Source of the DNA: Nageia nagi
Lineage: Eukaryota; Pinophyta
Direction: 5' to 3'
DNA length: 64,000 nt
NCBI GenBank assembly: GCA_050084985.1
Contig: JBITNC010000002.1
Location: forward strand, 32,364,001-32,428,000
The stretch's first letter is position 1. Every line of letters starts with the position of its first letter. A program made the position numbers and the translations under genes. Of this stretch, positions 24,623 to 34,599 are shown piece by piece. The notes beneath the pieces were generated by a model. It saw only the letters and a list, made by a program, of their open reading frames with translations. It was not told where the DNA came from and made no database searches.

Positions 24623-25132
24623 GCTTTGATACCAAATGAAAGAATTAAACTATAACAAGAATAATCCTAAACTACCAAGATCACACGAAAGCTCTCAATT
24701 CACATCTAACTATTACACAAAGAAATCTCACAAAGATAGCACAAGATGTAAGTGGTTCCTCCAACTAGGAGTACATCCACTAACTAGATCTTTACTTCAA
24801 TCACAAATACAACTCTCTTAGAATCCTCCTAATCACAACTCCTACACTTCTATCTTATAGCATAACTTTACTCTACAATTAGTGTGTAATCACAAAGAGG
24901 GCTTCTTCTATTTATAGGCCAAAATCTCTCTTTGGATCACCCTTTCATCTAATGTATAAAAGTATAACATGCACATCCTTTTACCCAAGGGGCATGTTCA
25001 TGACATAGAGTGTAGGACAAGTTACATTATCATATTCACTTAAATACTTAAGGTATCAAATGATACCCTTAAGTATTAGTGAACTTACATAAAAGATTTA
25101 ACCTTTACAATAATGTATTATACATTCCAACA
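24623..25132 (-). repeat. Element A 5' LTR and primer-binding site
   Basis: LTR 24637-25132 (496 bp). A TATAAATAGAAG box is near 24905-24920 on the minus strand and the U3 inverted repeat at 25035-25083. The primer-binding site TGGTATCAAAGC lies at 24623-24634, two bases from the LTR. Confidence 0.9.
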
Positions 25133-25252
25133 AGCGGTGTAAGTGATTCAATTACTTCAGTAAGAAGTATTTGTAATGGTTTCACATATTTGAATGGTAT
25201 TTTTATATTGAAGTGATTTTATGTGTATTTTTGAATAATATGGTTATTATGA
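25133..25252 (+). repeat. Element B 3' LTR, right piece
   Basis: Continues the LTR broken at 16424. It aligns with 14400-14520 through TTTGTAATGGTTT, CATATTTGAATGGTATTTT and GAATAATAT. It begins with AGCGG, the second target-duplication copy for element A. Confidence 0.85.
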
Positions 25253-26453
25253 AATAGTGGGATCTTTACTTGTAGGATTGATCAATAGAAGAGAGCATTT
25301 CCCCCTTTCTTGTCATATGGTTTGAGTAACCAATGTTCAACAACTAAGTTTCTTCACCTTTTATTTCAACTACATTAGCTATATATTCTATGTAAAGAAA
25401 GACAATTCTACTATACTCTTATTCCTCCCCATCATTTGCTACTCTTCCTTCATCACTAGCTACTTATTTTGCTCTGCACTCTCTCTCATAATGCCTATAT
25501 TTATTGTAGTAAAAGCATTGAACATTCCTCTTTTCATTATTACCTCTACCTCTTCCTCTTGAGTTTGAAGAGCCTACTCTTCCTCTACCTTTACCTTTGC
25601 CTCTTTTTTTGGCTTCTACCTCTTCCTCTTCCAAGACCATTTGAGCTTGATTCATCTTATTTTACAACAAAGACTTTCTAATCTTTACTAAAATGTACTC
25701 GCTCATCATCTATCCTCTCTTCATAAAACATAAGAGATCCAATGAGAGTATCAATCTCCATTTGAGATAAATCTTTAATTTCCTCCAATATCACAACAAT
25801 GTGATTCCACTTCTTGGTGAGATCTAAGAAAGTTTTTAATAAGTACTCCTTTTTCCAAGGTCTCTCCAAGAGTTAACATCTTGTTTACAATCTTCTTCAC
25901 TCTATTAACATCTTGTTTACAATCTCCTTCACTTTAACACAATAATATGAATATTTCTTAGTTTACTTCATCTTGAGAGTCTCAAATTCTATCTTTAGAG
26001 TTTACAACTTCACTTATTTAACTTGGTCACTCCATTGCAAGTCTTCCTTAAACACTATCCAAGCATCTTTGGCTATCTTACAACCTACAATTCTAGGAAA
26101 AATACTCCTATCAAGAGCCACTTGGAGGTGAGACAAGGTAAAAGAGTTCTTTTTCCTACATTCATTCTTAGTCTTTTTATCATTTGCTAAAAGGGTGCTC
26201 TAATCTATCGGCTCTTTGTAGCCATCATCAACAATATCACATAAATATTTTCATATAGCAATGTTTTTATCTATATGCTCCAATACTCATAATCATTTGC
26301 ATCAAACTTTGGAATAGGAATTTATGAGCTTGTGTTGCTATCCATTATACCTGCAAATAAAGAAATTAAAACTCTGTAAGCAACTTTTGCAATTACAAGA
26401 AGCCATGGGCTTTCATAGACCCAACTAAGACCCAATAAAGGTCTAATACCAGA
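25253..26453 (-). pseudogene. Element D gag, zinc knuckle, protease start, primer-binding site
   Basis: Gag: KKEYLLKTFLDLTKKWNHIV then IGSLMFYEERI (25869-25678), typical of the copia UBN2 domain. Next a basic run of GRG and KGKGR clauses, then a knuckle CFYYNKYRHYERECRAK (25460-25510) in which the second Cys is Tyr and a Gly is Arg. Protease start SNHMTRKGEMLSS lies near 25290-25340. Upstream gag pieces extend to about 26345. The primer-binding site TGGTATTAGACC is at 26440-26451. Broken by stops, and separated from the rest of pol by element B. Confidence 0.8.
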
Positions 26454-26989
26454 TGATAAATTCAAGAGAATTTAAATAAATAAAATTGAATCTAAAATAT
26501 AATAAAAGTAAATGGAACTGAATAGGAACAAGCTAGATTAATGTAAAAAAGATTACAATATATGAAGTTTAGTAATGAAGCTTCATTCACTCTTCAATGA
26601 TGAGAGTTGTAGGAAATTGAAAGTTATAGTAATACAATACTTGCATAAGCATACCTAAACTAAGTTATAAGTATTCTAACCTAGTAATTGATGTCAAGAA
26701 TATTTACACATGTCAAATACTCTAGGGAAAGATGGAATACAAAATAAAAATGCATAAAAATAGCAAAAAAGCCTCAAGAATGATAAGTTACAAGGCAATT
26801 TTAACCTGGGCCTAACTGGTAGGCTACATACCAGTTGGGTAGGTCTAACCAATTGGTTAAGGATCAATTGGCATATTTAGGGGTCAATTGGTAGAGGACT
26901 GGTTGGATATCCACTCTATAGGCTATCAAATGGATAGTAAACTCAAAAGAAGAAATATCTTTCCTTGAGACAAGGCTGGGTTTCCAACA
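26454..26989 (-). repeat. Element D 5' LTR
   Basis: 536 bp, begins TGTTGGAAACC on the minus strand and aligns with 10573-11122. It is followed on the right by CTAAT, the target duplication, and then by PPR sequence. Confidence 0.85.
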
Positions 26990-27116
26990 CTAATAACATA
27001 ACCTTTGTATATGTTCTACTTGCATGAAACCATGTACGTCTAGTGGATGATGGCTATAAATTATTTAATAGCATGAGTGACTCTTATTGCATTATTTTTG
27101 GGATGTATCATTACAT
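26990..27116 (+). pseudogene. PPR pseudogene, right part
   Basis: Continues the E-type motif broken at 10572. It aligns with 32945-33070 through ACATAA, TTCTACTTGCATG and ATGAGTGACTCTTATTGC. Ends at the minisatellite that begins at 27117. Confidence 0.8.
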
Positions 27117-27320
27117 AATTATGCTCATATGATTCAAATATACTTTATAATTTCAATTATGCTTAAAATTCAAATGATCCAAATATGCTTTGTAGTTTCA
27201 ATTATGCTCAAATGATTCAAATATGCTCTACAATTTCAATTATGCTTAAAATTAAAATGATTCATATATGCTCTATATTTTCAATTATGCTCAAAGAATT
27301 CAAGTATTCTCTACAATACT
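27117..27320. repeat. Minisatellite, alternating 38- and 45-bp units
   Basis: Five successive units each start AATTATGCT and pass through ATGATTCAAATATGCT to CAATTTC. Units 2 and 4 carry an extra TAAAATT, so lengths alternate 38, 45, 38, 45. The array starts inside the PPR E-motif remnant. Confidence 0.8.
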
Positions 27321-27514
27321 GGTACCATAACATTCAATTTACAAGCACTAAGTAGACATATCCATTTTTTAGAGAAAATATTTGAAATGCAATTGTCTAC
27401 ATTATCATAAATATTTAAAAGTAGAACATAAAATGCAACATATTTAGGCTTCAACAAAAAAGGATTATTTCAACAAATTCCCCTATTCTTATATTCTTTT
27501 TTAAGTACCAAAAA
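27321..27514. other. No gene seen
   Basis: A+T-rich DNA between the minisatellite and the next PPR fragment. I see nothing supportable. Confidence 0.5.
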
Positions 27515-28017
27515 GATAGTATCATGGACTACTATGATTGGAGAATATGCAATTCATGACTACATAATGGATACCCTTAAAATCTAATTTGATGAAGCAC
27601 TTGGGAACCACATATTTTTCTATATTTGGCTAAGTATTACAAGCATAATTTTGCCAATTTACCAACATATTTTTATAATATATTACAAGCATATTTGCTA
27701 AAGTATTACATACATATTTTTAAAATGTAGACTTATTTTCTTGGTGCTTGTGGAATTCATAATAACCTAGAGTTAGCAAAATTTTCTTGGATATAGATTT
27801 TCAAACCACCTTCATCTTATGATTATTTCTATGATTTGAATGCTAACAACTAGGGTATTGGGCCAAAGAATAACCTTGAAGTTTCATATGTAATCAATTA
27901 GGGTAGTGTTTTGCCCAAATTCTCTGGTTGTTGAATGATGAACACTTTTACTTTTGAGTAACCTTCATATTCTTTAGGATCATTATGATGTTATTGTGAT
28001 GAATGTTTTGATAGATA
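27515..28017 (+). pseudogene. Second PPR region, left part
   Basis: At 27520-27610 an E-motif fragment reads roughly DTISWTTMIGEYAIHDY then a KI/FDEALGNH stretch, across a stop. At 27980-28017 the reading is DVIVMNVLID, the PPR segment before MYAK, and element F begins at this point. Between them (27620-27950) no clear motif is seen, only short repeats of AAGCATA and TATTACA clauses. Confidence 0.6.
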
Positions 28018-28725
28018 TGTAGAAAATAAATTGTGTAAACAATAATATAAAAATAAAATAATCTATGAAGATGACACTTATTCAAATATAATAATAAATA
28101 AATGGAAAATGTGCATCTAATTATGATAAAGTAATCCTCAAGGTATGGTATATATATAGAGGACTAGATCAGACTAAAGGCAAGCATGTAGAAGATATTC
28201 AATGGTGTAGACTAGTATTCATCACCTCCTTTATTTGTAGCTCTAGATTGTGAAGATGCATGATGACATGGAGGGCATATGAACTCCATGATATGGGTGT
28301 ATTAAAACCTATAGAATTAGATAATGTGCAAAATACAACATATAGTAATAGCTCAAAGAAAAAAGATCTTCTAATAAATGGTATCAAAAGATATCGTAAG
28401 TATGATGTATGGGACAACCACTTATCAGAGAGATCCGAGAGGGATGTCAACCTTGAACTCTTGTATTTATAACTTGTAAGGAAATAAAAAAGGAGTGAAA
28501 GCTAACATATAGTAATAATATAATCATTGTTGTATTAAGATACTTTAAAATATGAACCATGGTAAATAATATAACATTTAATATAACACATGGCATTGCA
28601 TTGTAATATCAATTTTATCTTTGCATTTGTAATATTACTTTTAACACTTTTATAGATATCTAAAATATGATTTATTAAATAAATAATAAATTTTTTTTAG
28701 GTATCTACATTTTTCTCCTCTTTGG
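28018..28725 (-). repeat. Element F 3' LTR and polypurine tract
   Basis: 692-bp LTR. On the minus strand it carries a TTATAAATACAAG box near 28465 and, just downstream, a weakened form of the hairpin described for element E. The polypurine tract is at 28710-28725. Confidence 0.8.
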
Positions 28726-30840
28726 ATATAAAATGAAAAGCATTGATTGCATAATCCAAAGAACTTTAGAATTTTTAGAGTCAAAATAAGCTTCCTTTTT
28801 ATGATTCATATGCTGAATATCATATCTTATTTGCCCTCTTTTGGTCTAAATGGCCTCTCACCCTTCATACCAAAATGTTATCCTATATGCAAAATAAATT
28901 TTTAAGTACCATGGAGGTCCTAATCTCTAAGATAATATATGAAAATGAAAAAAATAATACCCGCATAGATTACATCCATGATAATGATTTTCAAATTAAA
29001 AGAAGCAAGGATGAAATAAATATAATATTTCCTTATAGAGTAATGTTATTATAACATATAATCTATAATTATTTATCTAATGAGGTATTTTTGATATGCC
29101 CCAAGCTTTTCATTCCCTTTTTATCATTTTCTCCTGCAATTTTGAAGGCATTATGCTCATGGGGTTGCCATGGCCTAAATTTTTTGACTATCATTAGTAC
29201 AACATGCATTCTTATGAAAAGTAATCATGAGATAAACATATGCAATCCTACTATATTTACCAGATTTATTAAGATACAATGGCCTTGAATTTTTTAGATT
29301 TTATTAGTAAAACATGCATTCCATATGAAAAGGCAATCATAAGAACAACATATGCAAAGTTCACTTTTCATACCAGATATTTAGAGAAATAGTGGTCTTA
29401 AAATTTCAAATTTCATTAATAAAACATATGTTCTATTTGAAAAAGCAATCATAAGAATAACATATGCAATGTTCACTTTTCATACTAGATATTTAGATAA
29501 ATAGTGGTCTTAAAATTTTAGATTTTATTAGTAAAATATGCATTATGCTTGAAATAATAGTCATAAGAATAACATATGCAATGTTTACATTTAATACTAG
29601 ATATCCAAACAAATAATGGTATTAATTCATCAATTACAATAGATTTTGCAATGAATATCATAAATAATTTATAGTACTAATGCTTTGAAGATAGTTTTCA
29701 CACACCATGGGCACTTTAGTTTTCAAAGAATTATCCAAACTAGTCTTCTACATGGTAAGCATAACAGTATGATAATAATTATAAATACCATAACATAAAT
29801 ATCATAAATAAAATGATATTTGAGATGACATACTTTATCTATTCTTACTTGCTTTCCCCTATAATGGGCAATTTTGAGCTATTTTTGATTCTAAACTCTT
29901 AATTTATACATTTCTTACCTTTAATATTTGATTTTTATCATCCCCTAGCTAAAAACTCACATTGCCCCAATTGAAACTAATACTACTCCCATCTGAGACT
30001 ATATAAATTTTTCTTAATTTTGCATTTTTTAAAAATTTATTTTATGAAATGCAACTAATATGGAAAGCAATAATTATTCACAAGACTACTTTATACATGA
30101 AACACTTGATTAGTATGGCAAATTTGAGAAGCTTCATAAGAGATAGAGACAAGAAAAATATTTGATGAAATAAGAAGACTTAATGAAATGATGAGGATGA
30201 AAAGATGCAAAAAGAAAAATAAGAAGTAATAAAACATGATTGAAAATATGAAGATGCAAAGATATCATGATTAAAAACTTGATGAAATTTACCATGTTAA
30301 CAAAATGCATGCAAGGGACTAACTCAAATGATATGCAACCTATATGTAATGTATTCTATATGATATGCAAAATTTGAAATTATATTACACTAGATGGTGG
30401 TGGAACCACCACCATATTTAGCATATTGTTTTATGAGAAATTGATCTTATTTATTTACAGTTTTCATTTCTTTCTCTTTACCTTGAGCTGCTATTCTCTC
30501 AATAAGATCAATAGTTTCAAGTTGTGTTGATAGACATAATGCATTGAGCATTCCCACTTGCAAAAACATATTAAGGAATATAATATTAAATTAATTCTTT
30601 TTAAAAGGTCAATCTTTTTGCATTCTATATTCCTGTAATTGAATATCAATAGTATCTAATTAGACTAAAATATTTCCTATACTATACTGACTAGATGTTT
30701 TTTTTTCTACTTTTGATGGTGGATCAAATTTTATGGTGTGGGCACCTTGTTTAAGTTTTTCTATGATGTTGGCATCCTACGGTTTTGAGGTTTCCTAAGA
30801 TATTACTTTTCACCAACATTATTTTGGTTTTATTTGTCAA
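28726..30840 (-). other. Element F internal region without gene
   Basis: No gene seen. At 29280-29600 a clause containing AAAACATGCATT, CAATCATAAGAATAACATATGC and CAGATATTTAGA recurs three to four times about 120 bp apart, a degenerate tandem repeat. Confidence 0.6.
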
Positions 30841-31415
30841 GGTTGAGTTTGAATTTGAGGTTTAGCTTATGGTTTAGGTTAAGATTTATGTTCAGGTTTA
30901 GGTTGAGAGCTTTGTATTTCATCTTTTTCAAATTTTTGCATACAATATTTCCTTATAAATGCATGATATTTTTTATTTAAATAAATATTAGTATAAATGC
31001 CTAATATCAAAGAAGGATTGGCTAGCATATGCTCTTTAATTTTCTTGAGTTGATCTTAAGGTAACAAATTTTCAAATGCAATATTATAAATATCAAACTT
31101 ATCCATATATTGAAGGTTTAATTATGCATCATAATCAATTTTAACCATATAAACATCATCAACATCATCATTATCATTATCATGCACTTAATTTTCTATG
31201 ATTGACACATCATTTTGTACATCATCATCATTTGCACTAGTTAAGCATGAATTTGATAAACTAATTTCATCACAAGATTGTTTGCTATTGTTACTTTGCA
31301 CAACATCCATATCCTTAGGCATTTCTTGTTTAGGAAAAGGTGCAAACAAATCACTTATTATATTCAAATATTCAAAAAAATCACTTGTAGTTGTATTATC
31401 CATGCTAAAATGCAA
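30841..31415 (-). pseudogene. Decayed unrecognised ORF of element F
   Basis: One frame runs from Met 31415 with stops near 31188, 31115 and 31055. It reads TTTSDFFEYLNIISDLFAPF, an acidic DNDNDDVDDVDDV run, VYMVKIDYDA, YMDKFDIYNIAFENLL, then HMLANPSLILGIYTNIYLNK and KKYHAFIRKYCMQKFEKDE. It ends in repeated PKP-type clauses. I do not recognise the family. Position suggests a gag-like protein. Stops make it non-functional. Confidence 0.45.
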
Positions 31416-32067
31416 GATTTAGATCTTTGCATAAAACTTTAAGAAATATGACAAAATAAGCACTTTTACATCATTCAAGATTAAAAATAAATTGCTAGCA
31501 TGTATATGTAAGATGTAGGACAAGTTTTATAATGCTAGAATTTTCAAAATTCAAGAAACAACTTTCAAAATTCATTTTTTTATGCAAAATCATTTTATTT
31601 GAAATTCTTTAGAAATCTTGATAAAAATGCATGCAATAAGCCCAAATTTATCTCAAAATGTTTTGTATTATGATGACTTATGGTTTTGGCAAGTTTTTAT
31701 CATGACATAAGTCACCAAATAGTTGCAAAATATTTTTAGAATTTATGATTTTTCAATGTGATGTTTTCTACAAAAAAATTCTCAAAATTGATCAAAATGT
31801 GCAAATCTAGACCTAGCAAATAAAAAAAAAATCAATTATATTTATCTTTGGTTTAAATAATTTTTCCTAATCCTAGATCTCACCAAATTGAAAATGACAT
31901 TTTTCAAGAAAATATTTTTTTTTAATTTTTGCAAAATAATAAAAAATTTTAAATTTGGGAAAATTAATTCAACCAAAAATAAAACAAAACCTAGGGTTTT
32001 TAATGCAAGATTCCTTAGAAAAATAATACCTTAAAATAAAAATTCTAGGGTTTGTAGGATCAATCAA

Positions 32068-32773
32068 GGTTTAACAAAATGTAGAAAATAAATTTTCTAA
32101 ATTATAATATAAATACAAAATAATTTATGAAAATAACACTTATTCAAATATAATGATAAATAAATGAAAAGTGTGCACCTAATTATGATAAGATAATCCT
32201 CAAGGTATGGTATATATATACAAAGGATTGGATTAGACCAAAGGTGAGAATGTAAAAGATATTCAATGGTGTAGACTAGCATTCATCGCCTCCTTTATTT
32301 GTAGCTTTGGATTGTGAAGATGCATGAAAACATGCAGGGCATATGAACTCTACGGCATGGATGTCATAAAACCTATAGAATCATATAATGCACAAAATAT
32401 AACATATAGTAATAGCTCAGAGAAAATAGATCTTCTAATAAATGGCATCAAAAGATACTATAAGTATGATGTATGGGACAACCATCTCTTAGAGAGATTT
32501 GATAGGGATGTCAATCTCCAACTCTTGTATTTATAACCTGCAAGGAAATAAAAAGGAGTGAAAACCAATATATAGCAATAACATAATCATTGTTGTGTTC
32601 AAGATACCTTAAAATATGAACCATGGTAAATAATATAGTATTTAATTTAACACATGGCATTGCATTGTAATATCAATTTTATCTTAGAATTTGTAATAAT
32701 TCTCTTAAGACTTTTATAGATATATAAAATATGATTTATTAGATAAATAATAAATCATTTTTAGGTGTCTACA
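32068..32773 (-). repeat. Element F 5' LTR and primer-binding site
   Basis: LTR 32080-32773 (694 bp) followed on the minus strand by TTTTGTTAAACC (32068-32079), similar to the TTTTGGTGAACCC site of element E. Confidence 0.8.
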
Positions 32774-33110
32774 AGATATATATGCTAAGTTTGATATCAT
32801 TCATAAAGTATATTAATTATTTGATTAGATGCATGATTTAAATACATTTTTACAGAATACAATGATTAGAGGATATGAAATTCATGTCTACAAAAAGGAT
32901 GCCCTTAAACTCTTTGATATAATGAAGCACTTGGGAATCAACCCTAATAACATAATCATTATATGTTTTCTACTTGCATGTAGACATGCAAGTCTAGTGA
33001 ATGAGGGTTGTAAATATTTTAATAACATGAGTCACTCATATTGCATTATTATTAATATGAATCATTATACATGCATTGCTAACCTTATTAGCTATCAAAG
33101 TATAATGTAG
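32774..33110 (+). pseudogene. Second PPR region, right part (E motif)
   Basis: Best preserved PPR piece. After IYAKFDIIHKVY it opens at 32829 and reads MIRGYEIHVYKKDALKLFDI, MKHLGINPNN, LLACRHASLVNEGCKYFNNM, then MNHYTCIANLI. This is the last PPR repeat plus E motif of plant PPR proteins. It is the intact reference for the site where D split the first PPR gene. Confidence 0.85.
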
Positions 33111-34290
33111 ATATAATTTCATAGACTAAAATAGTGGTAGGATATGCACAAAATGGATTTTTTAAAACTATAGAAGAATACATAGTTTCATGGACTGCAA
33201 AATGTGGAAAAATACATAAGGTCCAAGAATTGATTGATGAGATACATGATGAAAACATAATTTCATGGTCTGCGATGATTTCATGATATACGCAAAATGG
33301 GTTTTTGAAAAACTTCCTAAGACATGTATGCAAAATATGGAAGAATATACAAGGATAAGAAATTTTTTAACAAGATGCATGATACAAAGATAATTCCATG
33401 TTTTGCAATAATTACAAGATACATATAATATTATGTTTTCTAAAAAAATACCTAATACATTTATGCAAAATATGGAAGAATACACAAGGCTCAAGAATTA
33501 TTTGATAAGGTTGAAAATGGATTTTCAAAAAAACCTAAGATATATATGCAAAATGTGGATGAATACAAAAGGCTAGGGAATTATTTGATAATATGCAAAA
33601 TGATTTTTGGAAAAAAAATCCTTTATATATGTATGTAAAATATGGAAGGATAAAGTAGCTTAGGAATTATTTGATAACATGCATTATCTAAACATAGTTC
33701 CATAGTTTGCAATGATTGCATGATATGCATGAAATAAGTTTTTCAAAGAAAAGACCTAATACTATTGAGGGACCATTAAACTTCACTGCTAATATACTCA
33801 TAAAATTTTATTTGTGTGTGTAGAAGTGTCTACATCATGCTTGTAATTCAAATATTTAGGTTTTGAATACCTTGATAAATATGTATGCAAAATATGAAAA
33901 AATACACAAGGCTTGAGAATTGTTTGACAAGATGCATGATGTAAACATATTTTTATAGTCTATAGTGATTGTATGATATACACAAAATGGGTTTTTAGAG
34001 AAAATCCATAAGACTATTGAGGAATCATTAAACTCTATTACTAAAATACTTGTAAAACTTGAATTAGGTGTGTTTATATGTCTACATGGTGCTTTTAACT
34101 TGAATATTTAGATTTTGAATACCTTGATATACATGTACATAAAATATGTAAGAATACACAAGGCTTGGGAATTATTTTACAAGATTCATGATGCAAGTAA
34201 AATTTCGTATTTTGCAATGATCCCAACATATACACAAAATGAGTTTTAAAAAAATTCCTACAATATGTATGCAAAATATGGAAGAATGTA
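33111..34290 (+). repeat. Degenerate tandem array of PPR-derived units
   Basis: About eight copies of a clause starting TATGCAAAATATGGAAGAAT and continuing through CACAAGGCT, GAATTATTTGA and AGATGCATGATG. Several continue to TTTCATGGT..GCAATGATT and CACAAAATGGGTTTTT. Starts lie near 33186, 33325, 33463, 33540, 33628, 33878, 34130 and 34263. The codons are those of YAKCGRIHKAQELFDKMHDV. Many copies are truncated at different points. No open frame covers more than one unit. Confidence 0.7.
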
Positions 34291-34599
34291 CCTTTTCCTT
34301 ATATTACCAAGCCTCATTGAACCTCTCATAACTAGGATGAACATTATCCTAGGTCTACCCCTCAAAAATAAAAAAATATCCCAAATAAGGTTTCTGTACA
34401 ATATTTTTTATTTATTTTATTTGGGTAAGATGGAGGGATGGTTTATACCTAACACCTTATGATTTATTGTGGAAGGTTAAAAACACCCCATAAAACCTAA
34501 TACCAAAACTATATATAGTGGTGAATTGGGCCCACCCTCTCAATGCCTCCTCAAATTGGCCGCCACCAAAGTCCTTTTTTGGTCTAGTGTTACCTCACT
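34291..34599. other. No gene seen
   Basis: Between the PPR array and element H. I see no supportable feature; the 65-codon open frame starting at 34265 has no family motif. Confidence 0.4.

Larger units (their letters stand above)
16425..25132 (-). mobile_element. Full-length copia element A
   Basis: Minus-strand Ty1/copia element of 8708 bp. 5' LTR 24637-25132, primer-binding site, long leader, gag, protease, integrase, reverse transcriptase, RNase H, polypurine tract and 3' LTR 16425-16926 are all in canonical order. Flanks AGTGA (16420-16424) and AGCGG (25133-25137) are a 5-bp target duplication with two changes. Joining them restores the 3' LTR of element B. The coding region has several stops and frameshifts but is the best preserved pol in the window. 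Confidence 0.9.
14219..25252 (+). mobile_element. Short non-autonomous LTR element B, inserted in D
   Basis: Plus-strand LTR element. 5' LTR 14219-14520, primer-binding site TGGTATTAGAGC at 14526-14537, an internal region of about 1.7 kb with one open frame, a polypurine tract AAGGGGG before 16247, and a 3' LTR split into 16247-16424 and 25133-25252 by element A. Without A the element is about 2.3 kb. Flanks TATAG (14214-14218) and AATAG (25253-25257) are a probable target duplication. It carries no reverse transcriptase or integrase, so it depended on another element. The exact LTR ends are uncertain because the 3' end reads GA rather than CA. Confidence 0.75.
10573..26989 (-). mobile_element. 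Copia element D, inserted in the PPR pseudogene
   Basis: Minus-strand copia element with 3' LTR 10573-11122 and 5' LTR 26454-26989 that align over their full length. The flanks are TTAAT (10568-10572) and CTAAT (26990-26994), a 5-bp target duplication with one change. Joining the flanks restores the PPR reading found intact at 32930-32960. Its coding region is itself split at 14218/25253 by element B. Order on the minus strand: 5' LTR, primer-binding site, gag, zinc knuckle, protease start, then (after B) protease end, integrase, reverse transcriptase, RNase H, 3' LTR. All genes are broken. Confidence 0.85.
28018..32773 (-). mobile_element. Gypsy-like non-autonomous element F
   Basis: LTRs 28018-28709 and 32080-32773 start and end with TGTAGA/TCTACA and align throughout. 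Perfect target duplication AGATA at 28013-28017 and 32774-32778. On the minus strand a polypurine tract (AAAGAGGAGAAAAA, 28710-28725) precedes the left LTR, and a primer-binding site TTTTGTTAAACC (32068-32079) follows the right LTR, so transcription runs leftward. The tract and LTRs match elements E and G. The internal 3.4 kb has only one decayed, unrecognised reading frame and no RT or integrase. Confidence 0.8.

Noticed and set aside
30840-30910. Plus-strand run of GGTTTA/TTTAGG clauses resembling plant telomere repeats
   Set aside because: The units are irregular and are explained by Pro-Lys and Gln-rich codons at the end of the element F reading on the other strand.
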